A DNA stretch of 64,000 nucleotides from Mycobacterium colombiense (GTDB taxonomy: Bacteria > Actinomycetota > Actinomycetes > Mycobacteriales > Mycobacteriaceae), in NCBI RefSeq assembly GCF_001953985.1, contig NZ_MBEI01000031.1:186001-250000 (forward strand), read 5' to 3'. Shown piece by piece: positions 38,028-47,515 of this stretch. A program made the position numbers and the translations under genes. Each line of letters begins with the position of its first letter. Positions within the stretch are counted from its first letter, which is position 1. Under the pieces are notes generated by a model, which saw only the letters and a program-made list of their open reading frames with translations, did no database searches and had not been told where the DNA came from.

Positions 38028-38692
38028 CGGTACTGGTGATAGACGACGACTTCCGCGTGGCGAATCTGCACGCCGAGGTCGTCAACACGCTTCCCGGTTT
38101 CGCGGTGCGCGGCACGGCGAACACGCTCGAGGCCGCGCGGAAGGCCGATCCCGTTGACCTGGCCCTGGTCGACGTCTACCTGCCCGACGGGTCGGGAGTC
38201 GACTTCGTCCGCGAACGTGACGGCGACAGCATGGTGCTGAGCGCGGCCACCGAGGCGGCGACGATCCGGGCTGCGATGTCCGCCGGGGCGCTGAGCTACC
38301 TCGTCAAGCCGTTCGCGCCGCCCGAGTTGGCCGCGCGGCTCGCCGGCTACGCGCGCTACCGCAAGGTTTTGGCCGGCCCCAACCTGACCGCCGGCGACGT
38401 GGACACGGCTCTAGACGCGCTGCGGCCCAGGGTCGCTCCCCCGCCGGCCGCCACCATCGCGGCCTCATCGACGAAACAGCTTGTGCTGCAGGCATTACGA
38501 ACGGCCCAGCAGCCGATGTCGGCGGCCGAGGTCTCCGCCGCGATCGGAATATCACGGGCGACCGCGCAACGGTATCTGGCGGCACTGGCCACGGCCCGCG
38601 ACGTCACCGTCGGCTTGCGATACGGGACGACCGGACGACCGGAACAAGAATTCGCGGCCGCCGCCAAGCGGCCGGGCGGGCCCCCGCGTTGA
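38009..38692 (+). CDS. CitB/DctR-type response regulator
   Basis: 227 residues. The receiver domain (about 5-125) has the acidic pair in VIDDD, phosphoacceptor Asp55 in LALVDVYLPDG and Lys in SYLVKPF. A C-terminal helix-turn-helix (about 155-205, AAEVSAAIGISRATAQRYLA) matches the HTH of CitT/DcuR regulators. GAGGAG precedes ATG 38009, inside the kinase gene. Its last 89 bp overlap the 3' end of the minus-strand mmpL frame. Target promoters are unknown. Confidence 0.92.
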   Translation: MGDPDLTVLVIDDDFRVANLHAEVVNTLPGFAVRGTANTLEAARKADPVDLALVDVYLPDGSGVDFVRERDGDSMVLSAATEAATIRAAMSAGALSYLVKPFAPPELAARLAGYARYRKVLAGPNLTAGDVDTALDALRPRVAPPPAATIAASSTKQLVLQALRTAQQPMSAAEVSAAIGISRATAQRYLAALATARDVTVGLRYGTTGRPEQEFAAAAKRPGGPPR

Positions 38693-41543
38693 GTGCCTGT
38701 CGGTCGGCGTGATTCTTCTGGGACGGCCACCAGTTGGCTTTCCCGACCAATGCCGCCATGGCCGGCACCGTGACGGTGCGAACCACAAAGGTGTCGATCA
38801 ACAGGCCCATGCCGATGATGAGCCCGGTTTGCACCATGGTCGACAGGCTGCCGAACAACAGACCGAACATCGAGGCGGCGAAGATGATGCCGGCCGAGGT
38901 GATGACGCCACCCGTGGAACGGACCGCCCGGATGATGCCGGAGCGGATGCCCGTGCGGGACTCTTCACGAATTCGCGTGATCAGCAGCAGGTTATAGTCC
39001 GCCCCGACGGCGACCAGCACGATGAACGCCGTCGCCTGCACGTTCCAGGACATCCCCTGATGCAGCAGGAACTGGAAGAAAACGACTCCGAGGCCCATCG
39101 CCGACAGATACGAGATCACCACGGAGGCAATCAGATACAGCGGTGCCACGATCGCGCGGAGCAAGATGACCAGGGTGATGAAAACAACGAGGAGCGTCAT
39201 GATGACGATCAGCCGGAAGTCGTCGTTGTAGTAGCTGCGCAACGTGCTGTACATCGCGTTGGGTCCGACCACCGATATCGATGCGTCCGCGAGCGCGGTG
39301 TTCGGCTGGGCGCCGCGCGCCGTGTCCAGAATCGATGACACCTGGTCCAGCGCGGCGGAACTGAAGGGGTCGAATCTCGTTTCGACCAAATAGCGCACCG
39401 AATGGCCGTCGGGCGAGAAGAACAACTTCGCTGCCTTCTTGAATTCGTCCGAGGTGAGCACCTGGGACGGGATGTACACGCCCGACATCGAGGGCTGCGT
39501 GGCGTCACGCTTCATCGACAGCAGCAGGTCGGCCGCCTGGTTCATGCCCAGGCCCATCTGCTTGACCTTGTCGACGAGTGCACGCACGCCGTCGGCGAGC
39601 CGCCGGCTGCCATCTGCGAGCTGATCGGCCGCTGCCTGCATTCCCGCAATCTTGCGCTGCATGCCGGCGGCGTTGTCATCCAGCGCCCGCAGACCATTGC
39701 TCGCCGTTGCCAGCTGCGCGGTCAGAATCCGCACCGCCGCCTGCATGCCCTGTACCGCAGGCTGCTCGGTCGAACCGTCGAACATCGGGCCGGCCGCCGC
39801 GGCGACACTGTTGGCCAGCGCGGAGACGGACCCGTTCGTGAGCCCACGGACGTTGTCCAGGGCGTTCGCCGCGGTGGCGAGCTGCTGCTGCACCTGGTTC
39901 AGGGCCGCGGTGAGATGGGTCATGGGTCTACTGGCGCCGCAGATTTGGTCGCGCACCTGCGCGAGGGCCGCCGCCAGTTGGTCCGCGCCGTTGGTCAGCG
40001 CGTCGAGGTCACTCGTCCTGTCATTGATCTGTGTCGAGGCGTCTTCGAGCTTGCCGCCGACCGCTCCGGCTTGAAAGCTGATCTTGGCCTGATCCAGCGG
40101 CTGGCCGCTGGGTCGCGTGATGCCGCGCACCGCAACGATATTGGGCAGCTGAGACACCCGCTGAGCCATCTGGTCCAGATCGGCCAGCGCACGCGACGTC
40201 CGCAGGTCGTGCGGGGACCGAACGTAGACGTACTGCGGCAGCAACATACTTTTCGAAAAGTGTTCTGCCATCGTCGAAAAGCCGACGTTGCTCGGCGCCG
40301 ACCGCGGCAGCTGCAGGCGGTCGTCGAACGTGGGCCGCACGAACGCCGCGCAACCGGCCAGCGTGATCAACAACGCGAGACTTCCCAGCAGATGCGCTTT
40401 GGGCCGACGAACGAGCTGAACGGCTGAGCGCTGCCACAGCCGGCCGGTGAGCGCCGCTCGCGGCGTCACCCATCCGCGCCGGCCGGTGAGAACGAGGATG
40501 GCGGGCAACAGCGTGATCGCGGCGAGAAACGCGATGCCGATCGAAATCGCAAGCGCCGGGCCGATACTCGTGAACGCCGGCAGGCGGGTGAATATCATGC
40601 CGAAGAAGGTGACGGCGACGGTGGCCGCCGACGCCGCGATCACCTCACCGATGGAGCTCAGTGCTCGTTGCACGGCCAGGTCGGAGTCAATGCCGGAGCG
40701 GAGGTGCTCGTGGTAGCGGCTGATCAGGAAGACGGCATAGTCGGTGCCGGCGCCGAAGATCATGGCCGTCATCAACGCGATCGTCAGCGACGACACCCCG
40801 AGCCCGAGCTGAACGAGTCCGGACACCACGCCCTGGGCAGACGCCACCGAAATGCCGATGGTGATCAACGGCAGCAGCACGGTCACGGGTCGCCGGTAGA
40901 TCACCAACAAGATGACCAGCACGAACAAAGCGGTGACCATCTCGATCGTGCGCATATCGCGAGCGGTGACGATCGCCAGGTCGCCGGCCATGGCACCCTG
41001 CCCCGTCACCTGTGCGGCCAGCGGCGTGCCCGCAGTGGAGCGTTTCGCGATTTCGGTGATCCGCTGGTAGGCCTGGGAAGAGTCGGGCGACCCGACGGGC
41101 GCCCGCAGGATCACCGCCATGTAGAACGCTTTGTTGTCCGGACTGATCAGCAATGAGCGCAGCGCGGGTGTCGTGACGATGTCCTGCACGCCGGCCACGT
41201 CCTTGGTGTCGTCGCGAAACGTGGCGGCCAGCGTGCGGTAGGCGTCCTCGTCGGCCGGTTGCAGGCCGCGGTTGTCGGTGAGCACGACGATCAAAATGTT
41301 CTGGCCGGATTCACCGAAGTCCTTGGCCATCTGCTCGGTCGCGGCCATGGCCTTGGGCGGCAGCGGCTGCACCGTCTGGCCTTCGACCACCTTCGTCAGC
41401 GGGGGGAAGGCCACGGTCAGCACGGCTACCGTAGCGACCCAGGCGGCGATGATGAGCCAGGGCGCACGCGTGACGAAGCGACCCAACACCGAGAACACGC
41501 CGCGAGGTGCCGAGATGTCAGGGACGTCGGGCTTTTTGGTCAT
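38604..41543 (-). CDS. MmpL/RND family lipid transporter
   Basis: 979 residues from ATG 41543 (AAGGG 7 nt upstream). About twelve transmembrane helices are arranged as one plus five, a large extracytoplasmic loop, and one plus five. The proton-relay Asp-Tyr pairs are present in GAGTDYAVFLISRYHE and VGADYNLLLITRIREES. The second periplasmic loop contains a long helical Gln/Ala-rich region. MmpL proteins export lipids or siderophores. No mmpS is adjacent. It is the last minus-strand gene of the acyltransferase array and has its own copy of the shared 62-bp element upstream. Its final 30 residues run antisense into the response regulator. Confidence 0.92.
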   Translation of the reverse strand: MTKKPDVPDISAPRGVFSVLGRFVTRAPWLIIAAWVATVAVLTVAFPPLTKVVEGQTVQPLPPKAMAATEQMAKDFGESGQNILIVVLTDNRGLQPADEDAYRTLAATFRDDTKDVAGVQDIVTTPALRSLLISPDNKAFYMAVILRAPVGSPDSSQAYQRITEIAKRSTAGTPLAAQVTGQGAMAGDLAIVTARDMRTIEMVTALFVLVILLVIYRRPVTVLLPLITIGISVASAQGVVSGLVQLGLGVSSLTIALMTAMIFGAGTDYAVFLISRYHEHLRSGIDSDLAVQRALSSIGEVIAASAATVAVTFFGMIFTRLPAFTSIGPALAISIGIAFLAAITLLPAILVLTGRRGWVTPRAALTGRLWQRSAVQLVRRPKAHLLGSLALLITLAGCAAFVRPTFDDRLQLPRSAPSNVGFSTMAEHFSKSMLLPQYVYVRSPHDLRTSRALADLDQMAQRVSQLPNIVAVRGITRPSGQPLDQAKISFQAGAVGGKLEDASTQINDRTSDLDALTNGADQLAAALAQVRDQICGASRPMTHLTAALNQVQQQLATAANALDNVRGLTNGSVSALANSVAAAAGPMFDGSTEQPAVQGMQAAVRILTAQLATASNGLRALDDNAAGMQRKIAGMQAAADQLADGSRRLADGVRALVDKVKQMGLGMNQAADLLLSMKRDATQPSMSGVYIPSQVLTSDEFKKAAKLFFSPDGHSVRYLVETRFDPFSSAALDQVSSILDTARGAQPNTALADASISVVGPNAMYSTLRSYYNDDFRLIVIMTLLVVFITLVILLRAIVAPLYLIASVVISYLSAMGLGVVFFQFLLHQGMSWNVQATAFIVLVAVGADYNLLLITRIREESRTGIRSGIIRAVRSTGGVITSAGIIFAASMFGLLFGSLSTMVQTGLIIGMGLLIDTFVVRTVTVPAMAALVGKANWWPSQKNHADRQALNAGARPAAWRRPRILVPVVRSSRIASRR

Positions 41544-41632
41544 GGTGACACCCTTCATTGGCGAGCCGCGCGGTTCGAAGACACCTGGCGCGTTACTTGT
41601 CGAGACCGAACTTATGGAACTGCCGGCACCCG

Positions 41633-41694
41633 TGTCGCGCTTGTAAGCGATAGTCGGAATTACCGACGATCTAGCGGTTCTGCGCGTTGTGCTC
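41633..41694 (-). repeat. Array element copy 1, upstream of mmpL
   Basis: 62 bp. In + orientation it begins TGTCGCGCTTGT and ends TTGTGCTC, with the core GTCGG-AATTA-CCGAC forming a perfect dyad. It ends 89 nt from the mmpL ATG. The end of paralog 1 reads into it. It shares more than half of its positions with copies at 45904, 47453 and 50475. Confidence 0.85.
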
Positions 41695-43027
41695 GCACCG
41701 GCCCCGGGCATGGCCAGCCGATCGTGGCGGTGAGCGAGAAGTCGCTGAGGACGCGCGAAATATGTTGCCGTAAGCTGGCATTCGAGTTGGCGCGGCCCTC
41801 CTCATGCGCAACGACCGAGACGAAGACCCGTCCGTGCGTTCTTCCCGACAGCACCCCCAGCAGTCCGCCGGTCTGGTGCACCGTCGCCTTGGTCACCCCC
41901 GGGACGAGCAACCTGACGGCGAAGTGGTCGGCATCCGTGCCGTCCGGCCGGGTGGCGGCCGGGTTGACCGCGCCGAGGTTGGACGACCCGCTCGTCGTGG
42001 CGCCGCCGAGGGCCACGCCGGCCAGGCGCCTGATGAGCCACCGCGGCGTCAGCGGAGCCAGCGGCAGCAGCGCCAATCGTTCGTCGGGGGCCTCCTGATG
42101 GCGGATCAGCGCTTGTTTGATCGCGGCCCGGATCTCACGCAGATCCGTTGGCGCGCCTGCGGGGTCGACCTCGATGTCGACACTGGTGATGGCGTTGGCG
42201 CGAGTATCGCCGTCGGCGCGTTCGTTGACGGGTATCGCCAACGTGGCTACGCCGTCCCCGGCGACCCGCCCGAGTCGCTGGGCGAGGCCACCCGCCAGTC
42301 CCGCGAGCAGTGCGTTGCTGGTGCCTCCCAACGACTGGGCGCGGGCATCCCACTCGTCGGCGTCGACGAAGATCGTTGCCTTCGCGAGCTCAACGCGTTC
42401 GTCTGGTCGGACCAACGGCTCACGCGGTGCGCGGGGCGGCTCTGTGCCACGCGACGCGAATCGTGCCGCGGCGAGGACGGCGCGGCCGACGGCGGGGACA
42501 TCGCGCGCGGTCTGGCGGGCGTCCTCGCGGAGCGCCCGCCAGCGCCGGCGTGATCCGGCGGCGGGCCAGCTGATGGGGTCGTGGCGCCCGGTTGCCGCGT
42601 CCGCCAACGCCTCGCACAACCCGACGCCGTCGATGAGGCTGTGGGAGATGACGAAGCTCACTCCGGCGCCACCGCCGGTGAACGGCAGCACCGCGAGGTG
42701 CCATCCGGGCCCGTGCTCGGAATCCAGCGGGGTGTTGGCCTGCTCGCTGAGCCAGGCGTCGAATTCTTCGCGTGCGCGGGGCCTTTCGGCGATTGCGAGG
42801 TCGGACTGATCCTTGGGGGCGACCCAGCGATGGCGTCCGAACGGCAATCGCGACCGTTCGATGCGCCTCGACAGCCGTCCCCGCTGAAGATGCCGATGGA
42901 ACTGGCGTAGACCGTCGATGTCGATCGCTCGGTGGTAGATCCACACGCACTGCAGCAGGTTGGTGGTGCCGGTCGCCCGCTCGCCGAGAAACGCGCTCTG
43001 GTCAACCAGGTCGATGACGTTGTCCAT
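41660..43027 (-). CDS. Condensation-fold acyltransferase-like protein, array paralog 1
   Basis: 455 residues, one of five tandem paralogs. The start MDNVIDLVDQSAFLGERA is shared by all. The acyltransferase motif HxxxDG is ISHSLIDGVG (His129, Asp133, Gly134). Other conserved blocks are GPGWHLAVLPFTGGGAG, IPVNERADGDTRANAIT and SNLGAVNPAATRPDGTDADH. The fold is that of WS/DGAT, PapA and NRPS condensation proteins. No signal peptide. AAGGAG lies 10 nt upstream. Its C-terminus is 11 residues longer than paralog 5 because TGA has become CGA. Third gene of the unit paralog 3-2-1. Substrate unknown. Confidence 0.8.
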   Translation of the reverse strand: MDNVIDLVDQSAFLGERATGTTNLLQCVWIYHRAIDIDGLRQFHRHLQRGRLSRRIERSRLPFGRHRWVAPKDQSDLAIAERPRAREEFDAWLSEQANTPLDSEHGPGWHLAVLPFTGGGAGVSFVISHSLIDGVGLCEALADAATGRHDPISWPAAGSRRRWRALREDARQTARDVPAVGRAVLAAARFASRGTEPPRAPREPLVRPDERVELAKATIFVDADEWDARAQSLGGTSNALLAGLAGGLAQRLGRVAGDGVATLAIPVNERADGDTRANAITSVDIEVDPAGAPTDLREIRAAIKQALIRHQEAPDERLALLPLAPLTPRWLIRRLAGVALGGATTSGSSNLGAVNPAATRPDGTDADHFAVRLLVPGVTKATVHQTGGLLGVLSGRTHGRVFVSVVAHEEGRANSNASLRQHISRVLSDFSLTATIGWPCPGPVRAQRAEPLDRR

Positions 43028-43056
43028 TTTGCTCGAGCTCCTTTTTCCTGGCTTGC

Positions 43057-44418
43057 CTACGCCGTCAGGCCGGCCACTGACACCGGACGTGGCCAGCCGA
43101 TCGTGGCGGTGAGCGAGAAGTCGGTGAGGGTTTTCGAAAGGTCTTGCCCCAACTTGTCATTCGAGTTGGCGCTGCCCGGCTGATACGCAAGGACCGAGAC
43201 AAAGACCCGACCGTGCGTTCTTCCCGACAGCAGCACCAGCAACCCGCCGAGCCGGTGCATGACGGCCTTGGTCACACCCGGGCCGAGAGGCTTCATGACG
43301 AAGTGGTCGGCGTCGGTTCCGTCCGGCCGGCGGGAGGCCGGATCGACCGCACCGAGGTTGGAAGAGATGACGCTGGCCGCACCGTTGGCGGAAACGCCCA
43401 CGCATCGCCGGACCAGCCACTGCGGCAACAGAGGAGCGAGGTGCAGTAACTCCCACCGCACGTTGGTCTCATCCGCAGAACGGATCAGCGCCCGCTTGAT
43501 GGTGGCCCGGATCTCGCTCAGATCCGTCGCCGCGGGTGCGGGGTCGACGCTGAAGTCGACGTTGGTGATGGCGTTGGCGCGGGTATCGTCGGCGGCGCGT
43601 TCGTTGACGGGCATGGTCACCGCGACGGAACTGTCCGCCGCGATCCGCCCCACTCGCTGGGCGAGTCGAGCCGCCAGTCCCGCGAGCAGCGTGTTGCCGG
43701 TCCCGCCCAGTGACTCTGCGCGGGCGTCCCATTCGTTGGCATCGACGAAGATCGTTGCCGTTGGCAGGGTGATGCGCTCGTCGGCCGGGCCCGAGATGAC
43801 GGGCGGCTTGGCAACGGGCGCCGTGGCGCCGGCGCTGCTACGTCGCGCCAGTCGGGCCGCGGCCACGACGGCACGCCCGATGCCGGGGATGTCGCGCGCG
43901 GTTTGGCCGGCGTCCTCGCGGACGGCTCGCCACCATCCGCGTGACCCGGCCGCGGGCCAGTCGATCCGGTCGTGGCGGCCGGTTGCGGCGTCCGCCAACG
44001 CCTCGCACAACCCGACGCCGTCGCTGAGGCAGTGCGAGATGACCAGGCTGACCGCCGCGCCGCCGTCGGTGAACGGCAGTACCGCAAGGTGCCAACCGGG
44101 TCCGTGCTCGGCGTCAAGAGGAGTGTTGGCTTGCTCCCCCAGCCAGCCGTCGAGTTCTTCGCGCGAGCGTGGCGTCGCGACGACCTCCAGGTCGGACTGA
44201 CCCTTCGGCGCCACCCAGCGATGGCGTCCGAACGGCAAGGGCGACGGCTCGATGCGCCTCGACAGCCGCCCCCGCAGGAGATGGCGATGGAACTGGCGCA
44301 GTCCGTCGATGTCGATCGCGCGGTTGTAGATCCACACGCACTGCAGCAGGTTGGTCGCGCCGGTCGCGCGCTCGCCGAGAAACACCGTCTGGTCGAACAG
44401 ATCGAGTACGTTGTCCAT
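43057..44418 (-). CDS. Condensation-fold acyltransferase-like protein, array paralog 2
   Basis: 453 residues from ATG 44418 (MDNVLDLFDQTVFLGERA). The motif is SHCLSDGVG, an intact HxxxDG. It shares the blocks GPGWHLAVLPFTDGGAA, NTLLAGLAARLAQRVGR, MPVNERAADDTRANAIT and SNLGAVDPASRRPDGTDADH with its neighbours. The middle linker around residues 195-215 is the most variable part. It lies 28 bp downstream of paralog 3 and 29 bp upstream of paralog 1, with no shared element in either gap, so the three are co-transcribed. A soluble acyltransferase role is inferred. Confidence 0.8.
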   Translation of the reverse strand: MDNVLDLFDQTVFLGERATGATNLLQCVWIYNRAIDIDGLRQFHRHLLRGRLSRRIEPSPLPFGRHRWVAPKGQSDLEVVATPRSREELDGWLGEQANTPLDAEHGPGWHLAVLPFTDGGAAVSLVISHCLSDGVGLCEALADAATGRHDRIDWPAAGSRGWWRAVREDAGQTARDIPGIGRAVVAAARLARRSSAGATAPVAKPPVISGPADERITLPTATIFVDANEWDARAESLGGTGNTLLAGLAARLAQRVGRIAADSSVAVTMPVNERAADDTRANAITNVDFSVDPAPAATDLSEIRATIKRALIRSADETNVRWELLHLAPLLPQWLVRRCVGVSANGAASVISSNLGAVDPASRRPDGTDADHFVMKPLGPGVTKAVMHRLGGLLVLLSGRTHGRVFVSVLAYQPGSANSNDKLGQDLSKTLTDFSLTATIGWPRPVSVAGLTA

Positions 44419-44446
44419 TTCCCGCGCTCCTTTTCTTGTCGTTTGC

Positions 44447-45808
44447 TTATGCCGCCAGATCGGCCACTGACGCCGGGCCTGGCCAGCCCGTCGTCGCGAT
44501 GAGCGAGAAGTCGCGCAGAACGCTCGAAATGTCATGCCGCAGAGCGTCGTTCGAGTTGTGGCGGCCCGGCTGATACGCAAGGATCGAAACGAAGATCTGT
44601 CGGTGCACTCTTCCGGACAGCAATGCCAACACCCCGCCGGTGCGGCGCATTATGGCCGTGGTCACGCCCGGGTAGAGGGACTTCATGGCGAAGTAGTCGG
44701 CGTCTGTGCCGTCCGGCCGGATGGCGGCAGCGTCGACCGCACCCAGGTTGGATGACACGACGTTGGTCGTACCGCCGGTGGCCACGCCGACCAATTGCCT
44801 GACCAGTCGCCGAGGCAGCAGCGGAACGAGGGGCAGCAGCGCCCACCGGTCGTCGGGCACCTCCCGGTGCCGGATCAGCGCTTGCTTGGTTGCGGCCCGG
44901 ATCTCGCCCAGGTCCGTCGCCGCGAGTGCGGGGTCGACCGTGATGTCGACGTTGGTGATGGCGTTGGCGCGGGTGTCGCCGGCGGTGCGTTCGTTGACGG
45001 GTATCGACGGGGTGGCCCGGCCGTCCGCGGTGAGCCGTCCCACCCGCTGGGCGAGGCGGGCCGCCAGTCCCGCGAGCAGGGTGTTGCTGGTTCCTCCGAG
45101 AGCCCGCGCGCGGGCATCCCACTGATCGGCATCGAGAAAAATCGTTGTCGTTGACAGAGTGGCAATCTCGTCGGGTCCGGGGGTCGGCGCCGCCGGCTGG
45201 GCACTGGGCGCCGCGGCATGGTCGCGGTGCCGTCGAGCGAATTGTGCTGCGGCGACGACGGCGCGGCCGATGTTGGGGATGTCGCGTGCGGTCTGGCAGG
45301 CGTCTTCGCGCAGTGCCTGCCACCGCGGACGTGATGCGGCGGCGGGCCAGCTGTTCGGGTCGTGTTGTCCGGTGGCCGCTTCCGTCAACGCCTCGCACAA
45401 CCCGACGCCGTCGATGAGGCAGTGCGAGACGACCAGGCTCACCCCGGCGCCGCCGTCGGTGAACGGTAACACCGCGAGGTGCCATCCGGGTCCATGTTCG
45501 CCGTCCAACGGGGTGTTGGCCTGCTCGGCCAGCCAGGCGTCGAATTCCTCTCGTGCGCGCGGCCTCTCGACGATCTCGAGGCCGGGCTGATTGGTGGACG
45601 CGACCCAGCGATGCCGGCCGAACGGGAGGGGCGAGCGTTCCATGCGCCTCGACAACCGTCCCCGCTGCAGATGGCGGTGGAACCGCCGCAGGCCGTCGAT
45701 GTCGATGGCGCGGTCATACATCCACACGCACTGCAGCGCGCAGGTGGCTCCGGCCGCCCGCTCGAAGTCGAAGTAGGCCTGGTCATACAGATCGAGTACG
45801 TTGCTCAT
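44447..45808 (-). CDS. Condensation-fold acyltransferase-like protein, array paralog 3
   Basis: 453 residues, MSNVLDLYDQAYFDFERA. HxxxDG is intact in SHCLIDGVG. Common blocks include LQCVWMYDRAIDIDGLRRFH, GPGWHLAVLPFTDGGAG, IPVNERTAGDTRANAIT and SNLGAVDAAAIRPDGTDADY. First gene of the paralog 3-2-1 unit. The shared element copy 2 ends 95 nt upstream of its ATG. High similarity to its neighbours along the whole length, with a variable Pro/Ala linker near residue 200, points to recent duplication. Confidence 0.8.
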   Translation of the reverse strand: MSNVLDLYDQAYFDFERAAGATCALQCVWMYDRAIDIDGLRRFHRHLQRGRLSRRMERSPLPFGRHRWVASTNQPGLEIVERPRAREEFDAWLAEQANTPLDGEHGPGWHLAVLPFTDGGAGVSLVVSHCLIDGVGLCEALTEAATGQHDPNSWPAAASRPRWQALREDACQTARDIPNIGRAVVAAAQFARRHRDHAAAPSAQPAAPTPGPDEIATLSTTTIFLDADQWDARARALGGTSNTLLAGLAARLAQRVGRLTADGRATPSIPVNERTAGDTRANAITNVDITVDPALAATDLGEIRAATKQALIRHREVPDDRWALLPLVPLLPRRLVRQLVGVATGGTTNVVSSNLGAVDAAAIRPDGTDADYFAMKSLYPGVTTAIMRRTGGVLALLSGRVHRQIFVSILAYQPGRHNSNDALRHDISSVLRDFSLIATTGWPGPASVADLAA

Positions 45809-45903
45809 TTTTCTTCAGTTCCTTTTCGCCTGTCGCGGTGAATCGTTGGGGCGCAATGCGTTTTGTCTCGCTTGAAGTGACGGTATGGCTCCGCGTGCCG
45901 CCC

Positions 45904-45965
45904 TGTCGCGCTTGTGCTTGATAGTCGGACTTAGCCGCGATTCCGCGGTTTCGCGCATTGTGCTC
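45904..45965 (-). repeat. Array element copy 2, upstream of paralog 3
   Basis: 62 bp, TGTCGCGCTTGTGC through TTGTGCTC. The dyad is imperfect here: GTCGG-ACTTA-GCCGC. It lies between paralogs 4 and 3 and would serve the paralog 3-2-1 unit. Confidence 0.85.
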
Positions 45966-45992
45966 ACCCAAGAAGGGCGGGCCTTTGTCCGC

Positions 45993-47360
45993 CTACCGCG
46001 CGCCCGCCGACTGGCTCATGGCGCTCCAGCCCGTGGTGGCGGTGAGCGAGAATTCACCGAGAGCGCTCGAAACATGCTGTCGCAAATCGTCGTTCGAGGT
46101 CAGCCGGCCCGGCTGATACGCGAGAACCGAGATGAAGACCTGCCGGTGCACGGTTGCGGAGTGCACCACCATCAGCCCGCCGAGCTGCTCCATCATCGCC
46201 CGGGTCAGGCCCGGGTAGCGAGACAGCAGGGCGACGTAGTCGGCGTCTGTGCCGTCCGGCCGATTGGCTGCCGGAGGGGCCGCACCGATGTTGGATGCGA
46301 CCACGACGTTGGTCGCACCGCCGGTTGCCACGCCGACCATTCGCTTGATCAGCCGCTCGGGCAGCAGGGGAACCAGCGGCAGCAGCGTGCGCCGTTCGTC
46401 GGGCACCTCCCGGTGGCGGATCAGCGCCTGCTTGGTTGCGGCGCGGATCTCGCGCAGGTCCGTGGTCGCGGGTGCCGGGTCGACGGCGATGTCGACCATC
46501 GTGACGGCGTTGGCGCGGGTGTCGTCGGGGGTGCGCTCGCTGACGGGGAGCGCCAAGGCGACCGAACCGTCCGCGCCGACTCGCCCCACTCGCTGGGCGA
46601 GCCGGGCCGCCAGTCCCGCGAGCAGCGTGTTGCTGGTCCCTCCGAGTGAGCGCGCGCGGGCGTTCCAGTCGTCCGCGTCGAGAAAGAACGCCGCCGTTGG
46701 GAGCGTGACGATTTCGTCGGCTCCGGCGATGAGCGCGGGCGGCGTGGAACCGGACGGAACGACCGATCCGGCACTGCGGCGGTCACGACGAGCCGATCGC
46801 GCCGCGGCCACCGCAGCGCTCAAGGCCCGGCGGATGGCGGGGATGTCGTGCGCGGTCTGGCGGGCATCCTCGCGCAGGGCCCGCCACCGCGAGCGTGACG
46901 CGGCGGCGGGCACGCCGACCGGGTGGTCGTAGCCGGACGCCGCTTCCACGAGCGCCAGGCACCCTCCGATGCCGTCGGTGAGGCAATGCGTGACAACGAA
47001 GCTCACCCCGGCGCCGCCGTCGGTGAACGGGAGCACCGCGAGGTGCCATCCGGGTCCGTGCTCGGCATCCAGCGGGATGTTGGCCTGCTCGCCCAGCCAG
47101 GCGTCGAATTCTTCGCGCGGCCGAGGCGTCGCGATCTCCAGTGCATCGCGATCGCTGGGCGCGACCCAGCGATGCCGGCCGAACCGCAGGGGCGAGCGCT
47201 CGATGCGCCTCGACAACCGCCCCTGCTGCAGGTGCCGATGGAACCGGCGCAGACCGTCGAGGTCGATCGCGCGGTTGTACATCCAGACGTTCTGACCGAC
47301 GCCGGCCGCCGCCCCGAGGCGAAAGAAGGTCTGGTCGACCAAATCGAGTACGTTGTCCAT
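45993..47360 (-). CDS. Condensation-fold acyltransferase-like protein, array paralog 4
   Basis: 455 residues from ATG 47360 (MDNVLDLVDQTFFRLGAAAG); an ATG nine codons upstream is less likely because AAAGGACC lies between them. The motif is THCLTDGIG, an intact HxxxDG. The SNLG block is altered to ASNIGAAPPAANRPDGTDADY, and the N-terminal LLQC motif is replaced by VGQN, so this copy is among the more diverged. It appears monocistronic, with element copy 3 ending 92 nt upstream. Function as for the other paralogs, inferred only. Confidence 0.8.
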   Translation of the reverse strand: MDNVLDLVDQTFFRLGAAAGVGQNVWMYNRAIDLDGLRRFHRHLQQGRLSRRIERSPLRFGRHRWVAPSDRDALEIATPRPREEFDAWLGEQANIPLDAEHGPGWHLAVLPFTDGGAGVSFVVTHCLTDGIGGCLALVEAASGYDHPVGVPAAASRSRWRALREDARQTAHDIPAIRRALSAAVAAARSARRDRRSAGSVVPSGSTPPALIAGADEIVTLPTAAFFLDADDWNARARSLGGTSNTLLAGLAARLAQRVGRVGADGSVALALPVSERTPDDTRANAVTMVDIAVDPAPATTDLREIRAATKQALIRHREVPDERRTLLPLVPLLPERLIKRMVGVATGGATNVVVASNIGAAPPAANRPDGTDADYVALLSRYPGLTRAMMEQLGGLMVVHSATVHRQVFISVLAYQPGRLTSNDDLRQHVSSALGEFSLTATTGWSAMSQSAGAR

Positions 47361-47452
47361 GTCGGAGGGTCCTTTTTCAGGTGCCATTTGCCCTGGCGGC
47401 GAATGACATTGGGTGTTCGCTCGAGATTCAACGTAGGGCGCGACTTCCGTCC

Positions 47453-47515
47453 TGTCGCGCTTATGAGCGTTAGTCGGTATTAGCGGCGATCGGCCCGATT
47501 GTGCGCATTGTGCTC
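47453..47515 (-). repeat. Array element copy 3, upstream of paralog 4
   Basis: 63 bp, TGTCGCGCTTATGAGCG through TTGTGCTC, one base longer than the other copies. The dyad is GTCGG-TATTA-GCGGC (imperfect). It overlaps the first two bases of the stop codon of paralog 5. Confidence 0.85.
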
